Of a stretch of DNA of 64,000 nucleotides, positions 1 through 7,974 are shown piece by piece; position 1 is the first letter of the stretch; each line of letters opens with the position of its first letter. The notes below the pieces were generated by a model. That model had not been told where the DNA came from. It worked only from the letters and a program-made list of their open reading frames with translations, and searched no databases. The position numbers and the translations under genes were made by a program. The stretch lies in contig NZ_JAMJPL010000001.1 of NCBI RefSeq assembly GCF_023555055.1, forward strand, positions 1,426,001 to 1,490,000, in the 5' to 3' direction. The stretch is from Marinobacter sp. ATCH36. GTDB lineage: Bacteria > Pseudomonadota > Gammaproteobacteria > Pseudomonadales > Oleiphilaceae.

Positions 1-393
1 GCGTTGGCTGCGTTTGCGGGGGCGGCGATCGCAGGCAGCAAAACCATGGAGACCAGTATCCAGGCCTGGAAGTTCGCCAAGGGCCTTTACCTCATTCCAC
101 TGTTCATGGTGTTCAACCCCGTAATCATAGAAGGCGGCCCGTGGCCTGTGCTGCTATGGAACGGGTTCCTCGCCATTCTCGCCCTGGCTGCCTTTGCAGC
201 GGCACTGGAAGGCTTCCTGTTCACCAGCATGAAGGCGTGGATGCGAATCTTGCTGTGTGGCGGGGTTATCGCGGTTTTCTATCCCGACGTCTACGTGGAA
301 GTCGCGGGTGTCCTGACCATGCTGTTGCTGCTGGCAGTGAACTATATGCAGCGTCGCGCCGGCGAATCAGCTGGGAGCGATTCCCGACTGTAA
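1..393 (+). CDS. TRAP transporter fused permease, C-terminal part (5' end outside window)
   Basis: The open frame runs in from the left edge and stops at TAA 391-393. The visible ~130 residues are almost entirely hydrophobic, with three to four membrane segments and a short basic tail (MQRRAG). The sequence resembles the C-terminal end of the fused small/large-subunit (4TM/12TM) permeases of tripartite ATP-independent periplasmic transporters, which import organic acids using ion gradients together with a periplasmic binding protein. The substrate cannot be told from this fragment. Any in-window start codon is only internal. The family call is by overall resemblance, so moderate confidence. 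Confidence 0.6.
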   Translation, partial: ALAAFAGAAIAGSKTMETSIQAWKFAKGLYLIPLFMVFNPVIIEGGPWPVLLWNGFLAILALAAFAAALEGFLFTSMKAWMRILLCGGVIAVFYPDVYVEVAGVLTMLLLLAVNYMQRRAGESAGSDSRL

Positions 394-439
394 GTCCGTG
401 TTGATCAAAAAGTGTCTCTCCCCTATTGACTACTGAAAT

Positions 440-467
440 ATTGTCGAACAATAATGCAGTCGACAAT
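440..467. promoter_or_regulatory. Inverted repeat ATTGTCGA-N12-TCGACAAT upstream of alkB
   Basis: Perfect 8-base arms (440-447 and 460-467) separated by 12 bases, ending 45 bases before the alkB start. The geometry fits a dimeric repressor operator. It is the only strong dyad in the short alkB leader, so it probably controls alkB; the regulator is not in this window. Confidence 0.5.
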
Positions 468-512
468 AAGTGATCACCAAGATCCAATGCAACAGCCAAT
501 GAGGTAAGACCC

Positions 513-1649
513 GTGAATACCAAACCATTGACCCTGGGCACTGAATCCGCACGCCGAAAGGTGTTGCTGACACTCAAAAAATACAGCTATCTGATCGCCA
601 TGCTGCCCCTGGCGCTGCCACCCTTGTTGTTGGCGGCCGGGCAGGCCACCGGCTGGGTAAACCTGTTCGCCTGGGGTGTGCCTGTCGTCGTTTTCGGCAT
701 CATCCCCATTCTCGATCTGCTACTGGGCAAAGACGCCCTCAACCCCGATGAGGAAGTGGACACGCCCCGCATGAACACCGAAGTGTTCTACAAATTCATT
801 ACTCTGGGCTGGGTTGCCGCTTTTGCGGTGCTACTGGTCTGGAGCATGTTCGAGCTGGCCTCAGGCATGTTCAGTGTGGCCGGCGGCATCGGCTGGATAT
901 TTTCCATCGGCATTGTCGGTGGCCTGGGCATCAACGTCGCCCACGAGCTCATCCACAAAGATGGCAAACTGGAAACCTGGGCTGGCGGCTTCCTGCTGTC
1001 GCTGGTGTGCTACGCCGGCTTCAAGGTCGAACACCTGCGTGGTCACCACGTTCACGTCTCCACCCCGGAAGACGCCTCCTCATCGCGTTATAACCAGTCC
1101 CTGTATAACTTCCTGCCCCAGGCCTACGCCCGCAACTTCATGAACGCCTGGAAGCTGGAAGCCAGGCGCCTGCGGAAAAAGGGCCACAAAGCCTTCAACT
1201 GGCGCAACGAACTCATCTGGTGGTATAGCATCAGCGCGCTGGCACTGGCCGCCTTCACCGTCGCCTTCGGCTGGCTTGGCGCCGCCTTCTTCCTGGGCCA
1301 GAGTTTCATCGCCCTCAACCTGCTGGAAATCGTCAACTACCTCGAGCATTACGGCCTCCACCGCCGCAAACTCGAAAACGGCCGCTACGAACGCACCGGC
1401 CCGGAACACAGCTGGAACTCCAACTACTTCCTCACCAACGTGTTCCTCTTCCACCTCCAGCGCCACAGCGACCACCACGCCTGGGCCAAACGCCGCTATC
1501 AGGTGCTCCGCCACCACGACGTCGCCCCGCAACTACCCGCCGGCTACGCTGCCATGGTGGTCCTGGCGATGATTCCGCCGCTGTGGAAGAAGGTCATGAA
1601 TCCAAGAGTGGAAGCGTATTACGAAGGCGAAGAGCATCAGTTGGTTTAA
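513..1649 (+). CDS. alkB: Alkane 1-monooxygenase (AlkB family, membrane diiron hydroxylase)
   Basis: Integral-membrane non-haem diiron enzyme that hydroxylates the terminal carbon of n-alkanes with electrons from rubredoxin. The 378-residue protein carries all the histidine boxes: HELIHK (~144-149), EHLRGHHVHV (~173-182), the AlkB signature NYLEHYGL (~275-282) and LQRHSDHHA (~315-323), set among about six hydrophobic segments. The length is slightly shorter than the ~400 residues usual for the family. The start is GTG at 513, preceded by GAGGTAAG at 501-508. It appears monocistronic: a potential operator lies upstream and glyoxalase has its own promoter downstream. No rubredoxin or rubredoxin reductase is next to it, so those partners must be encoded elsewhere. 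Confidence 0.93.
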   Translation: MNTKPLTLGTESARRKVLLTLKKYSYLIAMLPLALPPLLLAAGQATGWVNLFAWGVPVVVFGIIPILDLLLGKDALNPDEEVDTPRMNTEVFYKFITLGWVAAFAVLLVWSMFELASGMFSVAGGIGWIFSIGIVGGLGINVAHELIHKDGKLETWAGGFLLSLVCYAGFKVEHLRGHHVHVSTPEDASSSRYNQSLYNFLPQAYARNFMNAWKLEARRLRKKGHKAFNWRNELIWWYSISALALAAFTVAFGWLGAAFFLGQSFIALNLLEIVNYLEHYGLHRRKLENGRYERTGPEHSWNSNYFLTNVFLFHLQRHSDHHAWAKRRYQVLRHHDVAPQLPAGYAAMVVLAMIPPLWKKVMNPRVEAYYEGEEHQLV

Positions 1650-1680
1650 AGTCGAACCTTGAAATCTCCCTGCAACGCAC

Positions 1681-1704
1681 TCAGGTATAATGTTTGATAC
1701 CTGA
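1681..1704. promoter_or_regulatory. Promoter/operator dyad of gloA (TCAGGTAT-N8-ATACCTGA)
   Basis: Perfect 8-base inverted repeat (1681-1688 and 1697-1704). Its left arm overlaps a consensus -10 box TATAAT at 1685-1690. A dyad covering the -10 suggests a repressor that blocks RNA polymerase, as for electrophile-sensing regulation of glyoxalase genes in other bacteria. The regulator is not visible here. Confidence 0.55.
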
Positions 1705-1727
1705 ACGCATAAAATAGGGAGTAACCC

Positions 1728-2285
1728 ATGCCCAAGCACTTCGAACAAGCCCCTGGCCTGCACGAAGCGTCAGTGCCCGAAACCGAAGGCTACGTCTTCA
1801 ACCAGACCATGATGCGCATCAAAGACCCAGAGCGCTCCATGGACTTCTACACCCGGGTGATGGGCATGCGCCTGGTCAGAAAACTCGATTTCCCGGAAAT
1901 GAAATTCACTCTCTACTTCCTGGCCTATCTTGATGACCGCCAGGCCAACATGGTGCCCCACGACGACGCTCACCGCACCACGTTCACCTTCGGCCGTGAA
2001 GCCATGCTGGAGCTCACTCATAACTGGGGCACTGAAAACGAGGAAGATTTCAGCTACCACAACGGTAACGACGAGCCCCAGGGCTTTGGCCATATTGGTG
2101 TGGCCGTGCCAGACGTCTACAGCGCCTGTGACCGCCTGGAAAAACTGGGTGTGGAATTCGCCAAGAAACCGGACGATGGCAAGATGAAAGGCCTGGCGTT
2201 TATCAGGGACCCGGACGGCTACTGGATCGAAATCCTGCAGCCGGACATGCTTGAAAAGCAGCGCCGTGGAGCAGAAGAAGCGTAA
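1728..2285 (+). CDS. gloA: Lactoylglutathione lyase (glyoxalase I)
   Basis: Converts the methylglyoxal-glutathione hemithioacetal to S-lactoylglutathione. The 185-residue form is of the longer, eukaryote/pseudomonad type with an N-terminal extension. Metal ligands are visible in the expected order: Q26 (NQTMMRIKD), E95 (MLELTHNW), H122 (GHIGVAVPD) and E168 (YWIEILQP). ATG at 1728 follows a GGGAG ribosome-binding site. It lies alone between alkB and a convergent exporter gene, and the dyad over its -10 box suggests inducible expression. Confidence 0.93.
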   Translation: MPKHFEQAPGLHEASVPETEGYVFNQTMMRIKDPERSMDFYTRVMGMRLVRKLDFPEMKFTLYFLAYLDDRQANMVPHDDAHRTTFTFGREAMLELTHNWGTENEEDFSYHNGNDEPQGFGHIGVAVPDVYSACDRLEKLGVEFAKKPDDGKMKGLAFIRDPDGYWIEILQPDMLEKQRRGAEEA

Positions 2286-2291
2286 GCCGGC

Positions 2292-3212
2292 TCAGGCAGT
2301 GCCGGGTTTCTTCCCGGCACTGCTCTGCGATGCCACGATAACAGCCGCTGTCAGAATCAGCGCCCCCACCATACCGATAACCCCGAGTTGCTCCCCCAGA
2401 ATCATCCACGCCAGTAAGGCAACAAACAGCGGCTCCAGAGTCACGATGATGCTGGAAAGCGTTGCCGGTGTCGTTTTCATGCCCGTGAAGAAACTCAGGT
2501 AGCCCAGGCACGTGGGCACGACGCCAACATAGGCCACCATCAGCCAGTGCCTGAACCCGAGACTTTGCAGCCCCTCGAAACCACCGCTAATGGCCACAAC
2601 GGGCAGCAGGATCAGTGCGGCGGTAAAAAAGCAGATAAAAGCAGTGGTGAACACGGGGGTGCCGGTGGAGGTATGGCGACTGGTCAGGGTGAAGCCGGCA
2701 TACACCAGGGCTGCCAGAACCGCCATCAGAATACCGCCAAGGCGCAGTGTGCCCGCACTGTCGATGTCGCTGACCACCAGCATGGCGGTCCCTGCTATGG
2801 CGGCAACCAGGGCCAGCACCGTTACCAGTCCGGGTTTTTCGCCCAACAGCGGCGCCGCCATGATTGCGACCAGAACAGGCGCAAGGCACAGGGCAATCAG
2901 TGTGGCAATTCCGGCACCGGTCATATCCACCGCCAACAGGTAACTGCCCTGGTACACGGATTGGAAGAAACCCAGGGCGACCAGCGGAATCAATGCCTTG
3001 CGGGTAAACTTCGGTAACGGGGCAGCGCTACGGGCGAGGGTACGCTGCTCCCTGCGCATCAGCACAAAGAAAAAAGGCAGGGCAACGGCCAGGCGCAGAA
3101 AGGCCAGGGTGACCGCCTGCAAGTCGGTACCGGTGAACAGAAATTTTGCAACAATACCCGTGGTCGCCCAGAGCAGGGCAGCCAGGGCAATCAGTAATGC
3201 GCCTCGGATCAT
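2292..3212 (-). CDS. DMT-superfamily (EamA) permease
   Basis: A 306-residue protein with ten hydrophobic segments in two repeats of five, the EamA architecture of drug/metabolite exporters. The cytoplasmic face is marked by RREQRTLAR near residue 55. The substrate is unknown. It overlaps lutC by 4 bases (3209-3212), so it is cotranscribed as the last gene of lutA-lutB-lutC-eamA; a role in moving lactate or a related hydroxyacid is possible but only inferred from position. Confidence 0.85.
   Translation of the reverse strand: MIRGALLIALAALLWATTGIVAKFLFTGTDLQAVTLAFLRLAVALPFFFVLMRREQRTLARSAAPLPKFTRKALIPLVALGFFQSVYQGSYLLAVDMTGAGIATLIALCLAPVLVAIMAAPLLGEKPGLVTVLALVAAIAGTAMLVVSDIDSAGTLRLGGILMAVLAALVYAGFTLTSRHTSTGTPVFTTAFICFFTAALILLPVVAISGGFEGLQSLGFRHWLMVAYVGVVPTCLGYLSFFTGMKTTPATLSSIIVTLEPLFVALLAWMILGEQLGVIGMVGALILTAAVIVASQSSAGKKPGTA
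2297..2322. terminator. Bidirectional hairpin between gloA and the exporter gene
   Basis: CAGTGCCGGG and CCCGGCACTG form a perfect 10-base stem around a 6-base loop. It overlaps the 3' end of the convergent exporter gene. No strong T-tract follows on either strand, so termination is likely but may be imperfect. Confidence 0.5.
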
Positions 3213-3868
3213 TCAATTACCAGTACGATCAGTTCCTTGGGACCGTGAACACCGTAGGCAAGGGTCTGCTCGATATCAGCGGTCTTCGAAGGACCGGAGA
3301 TTAACAGCGCATTGGTTGGCATGCCAGCGGTCCAGTTCTGGGACTGCATGGCATCGTGGAAGGTGGTGTAAAGCTCGCTGGCTTTCAGCACCGCGATGTG
3401 AATGGGCGGCACCAGGCTCATCAGCCGCGGTTCATCCACCGAGGGCCACAGGATCAGTGACCCGGTTTCAGCAATGCCGCCACGGGTGGAGGTAATACCG
3501 GCGTCCACTTCGCTAAATAGCGCTTCCTGCCAGCTTTCCACTGGCTCGTCGTAGATCAGTAGTTGCGGCAGGTCATCACGGCCTTTGGTGGCACTTTGCA
3601 GTGCTTTGCCGATCTGATGATCCTTCGCAATCAACAGGGTCTGGGCGCCCCGGGATTGCAGGATCTCCGCCAGCCGGTCAATCCAGCCGGACTCGGTGGT
3701 GCGGTGAACTTCGCCATGAACCGATTCGATGGTCTGTTCGAACATGTCCAGCTTCTCAGCCGTGCTCCACTCGGGCCGGTTGAGAACCGAAAAATCGCAT
3801 TCCGGAGCAGTCAGTTCGCCCCCGCTACGGTTGCGGAGGCGCTGGAGAATTTTGTCCCGGGAACTCAC
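3209..3868 (-). CDS. lutC: Lactate utilization protein C (LUD domain)
   Basis: A LUD-domain subunit of the LutABC complex, which oxidises L-lactate to pyruvate. The 219-residue protein has the typical C-terminal conserved block with AGITSTRGGIAETGS and PPIHIAVLK. Start and stop overlap its neighbours by 4 bases on each side, showing tight translational coupling with lutB upstream and the permease downstream. Confidence 0.92.
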   Translation of the reverse strand: MSSRDKILQRLRNRSGGELTAPECDFSVLNRPEWSTAEKLDMFEQTIESVHGEVHRTTESGWIDRLAEILQSRGAQTLLIAKDHQIGKALQSATKGRDDLPQLLIYDEPVESWQEALFSEVDAGITSTRGGIAETGSLILWPSVDEPRLMSLVPPIHIAVLKASELYTTFHDAMQSQNWTAGMPTNALLISGPSKTADIEQTLAYGVHGPKELIVLVIE

Positions 3869-5304
3869 TGGTTACGCTCCTTCATCCGTTCGTGGAGGGT
3901 TTTGGCAGCCAGTTTCGGAGCCGTACGGTACTGTGTCCAGCCGCCGAGTTTACCCGGCTGTAGTTTACGGAAGCGTGCGCCCAGGCCGGTGCCCATTCGG
4001 TACAGCCCTGGCCGTGCATGCATCCAGCTCCATCCCTTCCAGATCATGGCCTCCACGGCGCCGCGCTTGGCCCCGTGGCCACGAACCCTGGCCGGATGCA
4101 GCTTGTCGCCGTCCACGGCTTCCTGGCGCAGGCGAACCAGCAGGTCCGGAATGGGAATCTTCACCGGGCAGACTTCGCCGCAGGCACCGCACAGACTGGA
4201 GGCCGTGGGCAGGTGCCGCCCCTCATCCAGGCCCACCATGTGGGGCATCAGAATCTTGCCGATGGGGCCGGGGTAGGTGGTGCCATAGGCATGGCCACCC
4301 ACGCGGGTATACACAGGGCAATGGTTCATGCAGGCGCCGCAACGGATGCAGCGCAATGTGTCCAGCAGTTCGTCGTCCTGGTAGATGGTGGAGCGGCCAT
4401 TGTCGACCAGCACCACATGGACTTCCTCCGGGCCATCCAGCTCGTTGGTCTTGCGGGGGCCGGAAATCATGTTGAAGTAAGTGGTGATGTGCTGGCCGGT
4501 GGCGGAGCGGGTCAGCAGCGCCAACAGGGCGGTTACGTCCTCCAGGTTGGGCACCACTTTCTCGATACCGGTCACGGCAATGTGGCAGGGCGGCACGGTG
4601 GTGGTCATACGCCCGTTGCCTTCGTTCTCCACCAGGCAAAGGGTGCCGGTTTCAGCAACAGCGAAATTCACGCCGGATACACCTACATCCGCATTCATGA
4701 ACTTTTCACGTAGCTGCAAACGGGCGCTGGCGGTCAGGTATTCCACGTCGTGGGACAGGTCGGTGCCGGTCTTGTCGTGCAGCAGCTGGGAAATCTCTTC
4801 GGTGTTCTTGTGAATCGCCGGCATGATGATATGAGACGGCGTTTCCTCGGCCAGTTGCACGATGTATTCGCCCAGGTCCGACTCCAGCGCCTCGATGCCC
4901 TGTTCCTCGAGGTAATGGTTCAGCTCCATTTCCTCGGACACCATGGACTTGCCCTTGATCACGGTTTTGGCGTTCCGGGCTGTACAGATATCCCGCACAA
5001 TCTCGCAGGCCTCGTCGCCATCGTCTGCCCAGTGCACCTTGATGCCGTTTTCGGTCAGCTTCTGTTCCAGTTGCTCCAGCAAATCCGGAAGGTTGGCCAG
5101 TGCCCGCAGACGAATGTTGGCGCCCAGATCCCTCAGGGTTTCCAGCTCCCAGCCCTCGAACGCGGACTTGCGCTTGGTCATCAGCCCGTCCATCGCCTTG
5201 CGGAAATTCTGGCGAATCTGCGGGTTGTGTATGGCTGCCCTGGCGCGCGGGTGGAATTCCTTTACATCGATGTGATGGGCTGGGTGTTGTTCTGTCTCGC
5301 TCAT
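3865..5304 (-). CDS. lutB: Lactate utilization protein B, iron-sulfur (LUD domain)
   Basis: A 479-residue LutB. The N-terminal two thirds is a LUD domain (AETGTLCLVENEGNGRM region), followed by a ferredoxin-like segment with two [4Fe-4S] clusters: CIRCGACMNHCPV at ~310 and CGACGEVCPVKIP at ~370. The C-terminal DUF3390-like tail is present. Electrons from lactate pass through these clusters with LutA. It overlaps lutA (5301-5304) and lutC (3865-3868) by 4 bases each. Confidence 0.94.
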   Translation of the reverse strand: MSETEQHPAHHIDVKEFHPRARAAIHNPQIRQNFRKAMDGLMTKRKSAFEGWELETLRDLGANIRLRALANLPDLLEQLEQKLTENGIKVHWADDGDEACEIVRDICTARNAKTVIKGKSMVSEEMELNHYLEEQGIEALESDLGEYIVQLAEETPSHIIMPAIHKNTEEISQLLHDKTGTDLSHDVEYLTASARLQLREKFMNADVGVSGVNFAVAETGTLCLVENEGNGRMTTTVPPCHIAVTGIEKVVPNLEDVTALLALLTRSATGQHITTYFNMISGPRKTNELDGPEEVHVVLVDNGRSTIYQDDELLDTLRCIRCGACMNHCPVYTRVGGHAYGTTYPGPIGKILMPHMVGLDEGRHLPTASSLCGACGEVCPVKIPIPDLLVRLRQEAVDGDKLHPARVRGHGAKRGAVEAMIWKGWSWMHARPGLYRMGTGLGARFRKLQPGKLGGWTQYRTAPKLAAKTLHERMKERNQ

Positions 5305-6104
5305 GAGCGTTTGCCCCCATCGCCGTTGGTGCGTTCCCAGAGGAAGCTGAGAATGTGCTGCCCGGTCACGGGCTTGTGGTTTTTCTCGGCGTAACCGTCA
5401 ATATTCATCAGGCAGCCGCAATCCGTGGTGACAAATTCTTTCGCGCCCGTGTTCACCAGGGTATCCACTTTTTCACTGACCATGGCGCCGGAAATCTCCG
5501 GGTGGCGCACCGCAAAAGTGCCGCCAAAACCGCAGCATTCCTCGGCCCGTACCTGTTCAACCAGATTGACGTTCTTCAGTTGTCCCAGCAGCTTGGGGCC
5601 GACTTCCGCCACGCCCATTTCCCGGCGCGCAGAGCAGGAGGTATGCATCGCCACGGTGGTGGGCTCGCCCAGGTCGTCCAGCTTGATGTGGCAGACATTC
5701 ACCAGGAAATCCGTCAGCTCCCAGATCCGCCCGGCAATTTCGGCGGCCTTCACGTCATTGACCGTGTCTTTGAACAGGGCGGGGTAGTGTTTGCGCATCA
5801 TGCCGCCACAGGAACCGGAGGGCACCACGATGGGCCAGTCTTCCGGGAACAGCCCAAGCTGGGCTTTCGCGACCGCACGGGCTTCGTCATGGTAACCGGA
5901 GGTATAGGCCGGCTGGCCGCAACAGGTCTGATCTTCGGGGTAGATCACCTCGATGCCTTCGCGTTCCAGTAACTGAATGCCGGCCATACCTGCGTCCGGG
6001 AAAAACATATCCACCAGGCAGGTGCCGTAGAAATAGACCTTGGAAGGTTTGGCCGGATATACCTTGATGGGATCAACCATTGCGCTGCCACTCATCCTTA
6101 TCAT
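5301..6104 (-). CDS. lutA: Lactate utilization protein A (CCG-domain Fe-S oxidoreductase)
   Basis: First gene of the lut operon. It has two cysteine-rich CCG domains with the motifs CCGQPAYTSG (~60) and CCGFGGTFAVRHP (~190), as in heterodisulfide reductase subunit B and GlpC. The longest frame starts at 6104; in-frame ATGs at 6095 and 6080 are alternatives, the latter giving MVDPIKVYP with AAGGA upstream. No dedicated regulator is next to it, although a GntR gene lies 0.7 kb away beyond comEA. Confidence 0.92.
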   Translation of the reverse strand: MIRMSGSAMVDPIKVYPAKPSKVYFYGTCLVDMFFPDAGMAGIQLLEREGIEVIYPEDQTCCGQPAYTSGYHDEARAVAKAQLGLFPEDWPIVVPSGSCGGMMRKHYPALFKDTVNDVKAAEIAGRIWELTDFLVNVCHIKLDDLGEPTTVAMHTSCSARREMGVAEVGPKLLGQLKNVNLVEQVRAEECCGFGGTFAVRHPEISGAMVSEKVDTLVNTGAKEFVTTDCGCLMNIDGYAEKNHKPVTGQHILSFLWERTNGDGGKRS

Positions 6105-6208
6105 TGTTAGTAACTCACAATAATAGGGTGGCGAGCCAGTTGTTACCAGACGACTTTATGGGAAGGGAGAGTATGTCGGGCAGCGGCGCCAGCCACCGCC
6201 CGGCAGGC

Positions 6209-6478
6209 TTATTCCACAGTAAGACGCTCGGCGTTCTTTGCAACCGTGCGCTCACCAATACCCTTGACGTTGGCGAGGTCCTCGCTGGACTGGAAAGGGC
6301 CGTTGGCATCGCGATAGGCCACGATGGCTTCGGCCTTGCTTTGCCCGATACCGTCGAGGTTGGCCAGGGTTTCGATATTGGCGGTATTGATGTTGATGGC
6401 GGCGGGCTCAGCGTGTGCGAAACCGGCGAACAGGCTGAACAAAAGGACCATCATGGCCATTATAGGGGTGCGCTTCAT
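6209..6478 (-). CDS. ComEA-like helix-hairpin-helix protein, exported
   Basis: An 89-residue protein with a signal peptide (cleavage near AHA-EPA, residue ~23) and one double helix-hairpin-helix unit: ININTANIETL, DGIGQSKAEAI and VKGIGERTV. Proteins of this type bind double-stranded DNA without sequence preference and pull DNA into the periplasm during natural transformation. The start has a good site (AGGAG, 8 bases upstream). The transmembrane-anchored long form of Gram-positive ComEA is absent, as is normal for this group. Confidence 0.88.
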   Translation of the reverse strand: MKRTPIMAMMVLLFSLFAGFAHAEPAAININTANIETLANLDGIGQSKAEAIVAYRDANGPFQSSEDLANVKGIGERTVAKNAERLTVE

Positions 6479-6807
6479 TGATTTTTGCTCCTGAAAGTAG
6501 TTTTACGTTTCTGATTATTCGTCAGGACGTAAAAGCGGCGGAGCTGGTTGGAGTGGAAGAGTGCACGGACCTGAACACATTCCATGTGCTCCAAGGTCCG
6601 TGGCTGACCCCATGCCTGATCCTTCAGGCTGCGCACCATCCTGTGCACGTCTTCCCTGAGCCAGCTGTCCTTGCCGGCTTCTCATCCTTGACGGTCACCA
6701 TCTTACTTGGGATCAGTTCTCAAAAAATCGGACATTCGCTCCGTGATCTGTGCGACATCTCTTACAGCTTTGTAATCTGATCCGACATGTCATAACTGAA
6801 TATAGGT
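6479..6807. other. Intergenic region with a strong hairpin and an unassigned minus-strand open frame
   Basis: No recognised gene. A 39-base near-perfect dyad lies at 6564-6602 (CACGGACCT ... AGGTCCGTG, with ACACAT/ATGTG also paired). On the minus strand a frame of about 67 codons is open from ~6682 and its stop overlaps the comEA ATG (ATGA). It could be a coupled leader peptide or a gene remnant; no family is recognised. Confidence 0.3.
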
Positions 6808-7533
6808 TCATGTTTTTGCAGAACTTTCCAGGCTGGTCCTGAGCGCTAGCTGATGAGCCTCAGCGGCCTCACGAATCTTCTCCATGGTGATTTCCCGAAC
6901 AGCCTTCTGGCTGATACGGATATGATTCGTTAACCGGTCCGCTGCCTCCACGGCATGGCCGGCACGAATGGCCTCGAGTATCTCAGCGTGTTCCCGATAG
7001 GTGGCGTCTATCCGGTCATCACGGGTAAAGTCCAGCCGCCGGATTATCCGCAGGCGGTCGGTGATCTCCCGGTGAATCCGCGTCATCTCCCGGTTGCCGG
7101 CCGCGGCGACCAGATCACAATGAAAACTCTCATCCAGCGCCCGCACGGTACTGCCGACGGCGCGCTCGGAGGGGTGGTCGGGGTTCCAGATGGCGGTAAG
7201 GGTTCGGACGGCCTGGGGCTGTTCGGGCAACTGACAGATCTTGTGCATGGCGGCCCGTTCCAGGGTAATCCGCAGGTCGTAGAGCTCTTCGACCTGCTGA
7301 AAATCAAACGGCTTCACCTGCCAGCCACTGCGAAACAGCACCTCCACAAAGCCTTCGCGCTGCAACCGGTACAGGGCTTCCCGAACCGGCGTCCGGCTGG
7401 CATTCAGCCGCGTTCCCACATCCCCCTCGCTGAACTTGTCCCCGGGGATCAACCGAAACTCAAAGATGTCGTCCTTCAGGGCGTCATAGACCCTGTCTGC
7501 CATGGACTCTTTTCTTTTGGTGTTTGTTGCCAT
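6808..7533 (-). CDS. GntR-family transcriptional regulator, FCD (FadR-like) subfamily
   Basis: A winged helix-turn-helix at residues ~10-75 (ADRVYDALKDDIF ... RTPVREALYRLQREGFVEV) is followed by an all-helical FCD ligand domain with histidines that usually bind a metal (DESFHCDL, YREHAEIL, TNHIRIS). Start is at 7533 (MATNTKRKE); the longer frame upstream runs through the inverted repeat at 7593-7700 and is not credible as protein. Position next to urea carboxylase and the GT..AC dyads in the atzF/urtA promoter region suggest it controls urea uptake and breakdown, but control of the nearby lut operon is also possible. Confidence 0.88.
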   Translation of the reverse strand: MATNTKRKESMADRVYDALKDDIFEFRLIPGDKFSEGDVGTRLNASRTPVREALYRLQREGFVEVLFRSGWQVKPFDFQQVEELYDLRITLERAAMHKICQLPEQPQAVRTLTAIWNPDHPSERAVGSTVRALDESFHCDLVAAAGNREMTRIHREITDRLRIIRRLDFTRDDRIDATYREHAEILEAIRAGHAVEAADRLTNHIRISQKAVREITMEKIREAAEAHQLALRTSLESSAKT

Positions 7534-7592
7534 CGTTTTTCCCTGTTTCCCTCTGGTTACGGGGCCTCTTGGTTGGGTGCTTGGCGCTGGGG

Positions 7593-7700
7593 CCGGCTGT
7601 TGGGTGGGGCTATTCAAAAGACGTCGTGAACCCATCCATGGGGACTTGAGCGCAGCATCCCTGCTGCGCATACTTTTGAATAGCCCCACCCAACACCCGG
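7593..7700. repeat. Constant-loop inverted repeat, copy 1
   Basis: Arms 7593-7620 and 7673-7700 are complementary over 28 bases with one mismatch (7600-7620/7673-7693 perfect). The 52-base loop shares its sequence (core CGCAGCATCCCTGCTGCG, preceded by CCATCCATGG) with the two other copies, while the arms are unique to this copy. It lies just upstream of the GntR gene. Confidence 0.85.
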
Positions 7701-7825
7701 CCCCGACTCCCGCTGCCCGCGAGGAAGCCTGAGCGCAAGGTCTGATGAAGTCGGGTTTGATTGCAGTCTCTATCAGGAACAAACACTTTGTTTTTCTCAA
7801 ACCGCATTAACCTCAAGTCCGAGGA

Positions 7826-7931
7826 GCCGCTGGGGGAAGGGGTGTCCCAGACTGTGCACAGCAAGGATGCTGCGCTCAAGCCCCCATGGATGGGTTCACG
7901 GCGTGTCTGGGACACCCCTTCCCCCAGCGGC
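7826..7931. repeat. Constant-loop inverted repeat, copy 2 (inverted orientation)
   Basis: Perfect 26-base arms at 7826-7851 and 7906-7931 around a 54-base loop. The loop, read on the minus strand, matches those of the copies at 7593 and 15341. Weaker complementarity (CCTCAAG / CTGAGG) continues outside the arms. It lies 45 bases beyond the 3' end of the urea carboxylase gene and could act as its terminator. Confidence 0.85.
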
Positions 7932-7974
7932 GTTACTCCGAAGCCTGAGGCTAGTGGAAGAAAACTCCCAATCC

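Noticed and set aside
2547..3017. Plus-strand frame opposite the EamA permease
   Set aside because: Antisense shadow with Gln/Gly/His-rich composition and no family.
6478..6780. Plus-strand open frame of 100 codons
   Set aside because: No recognisable protein, no good start region, and it runs antisense through the hairpin.
7534..7800. N-terminal extension of the GntR protein
   Set aside because: The extension is a translation of the inverted repeat and its flank; a normal GntR start with ribosome-binding site lies at 7533.
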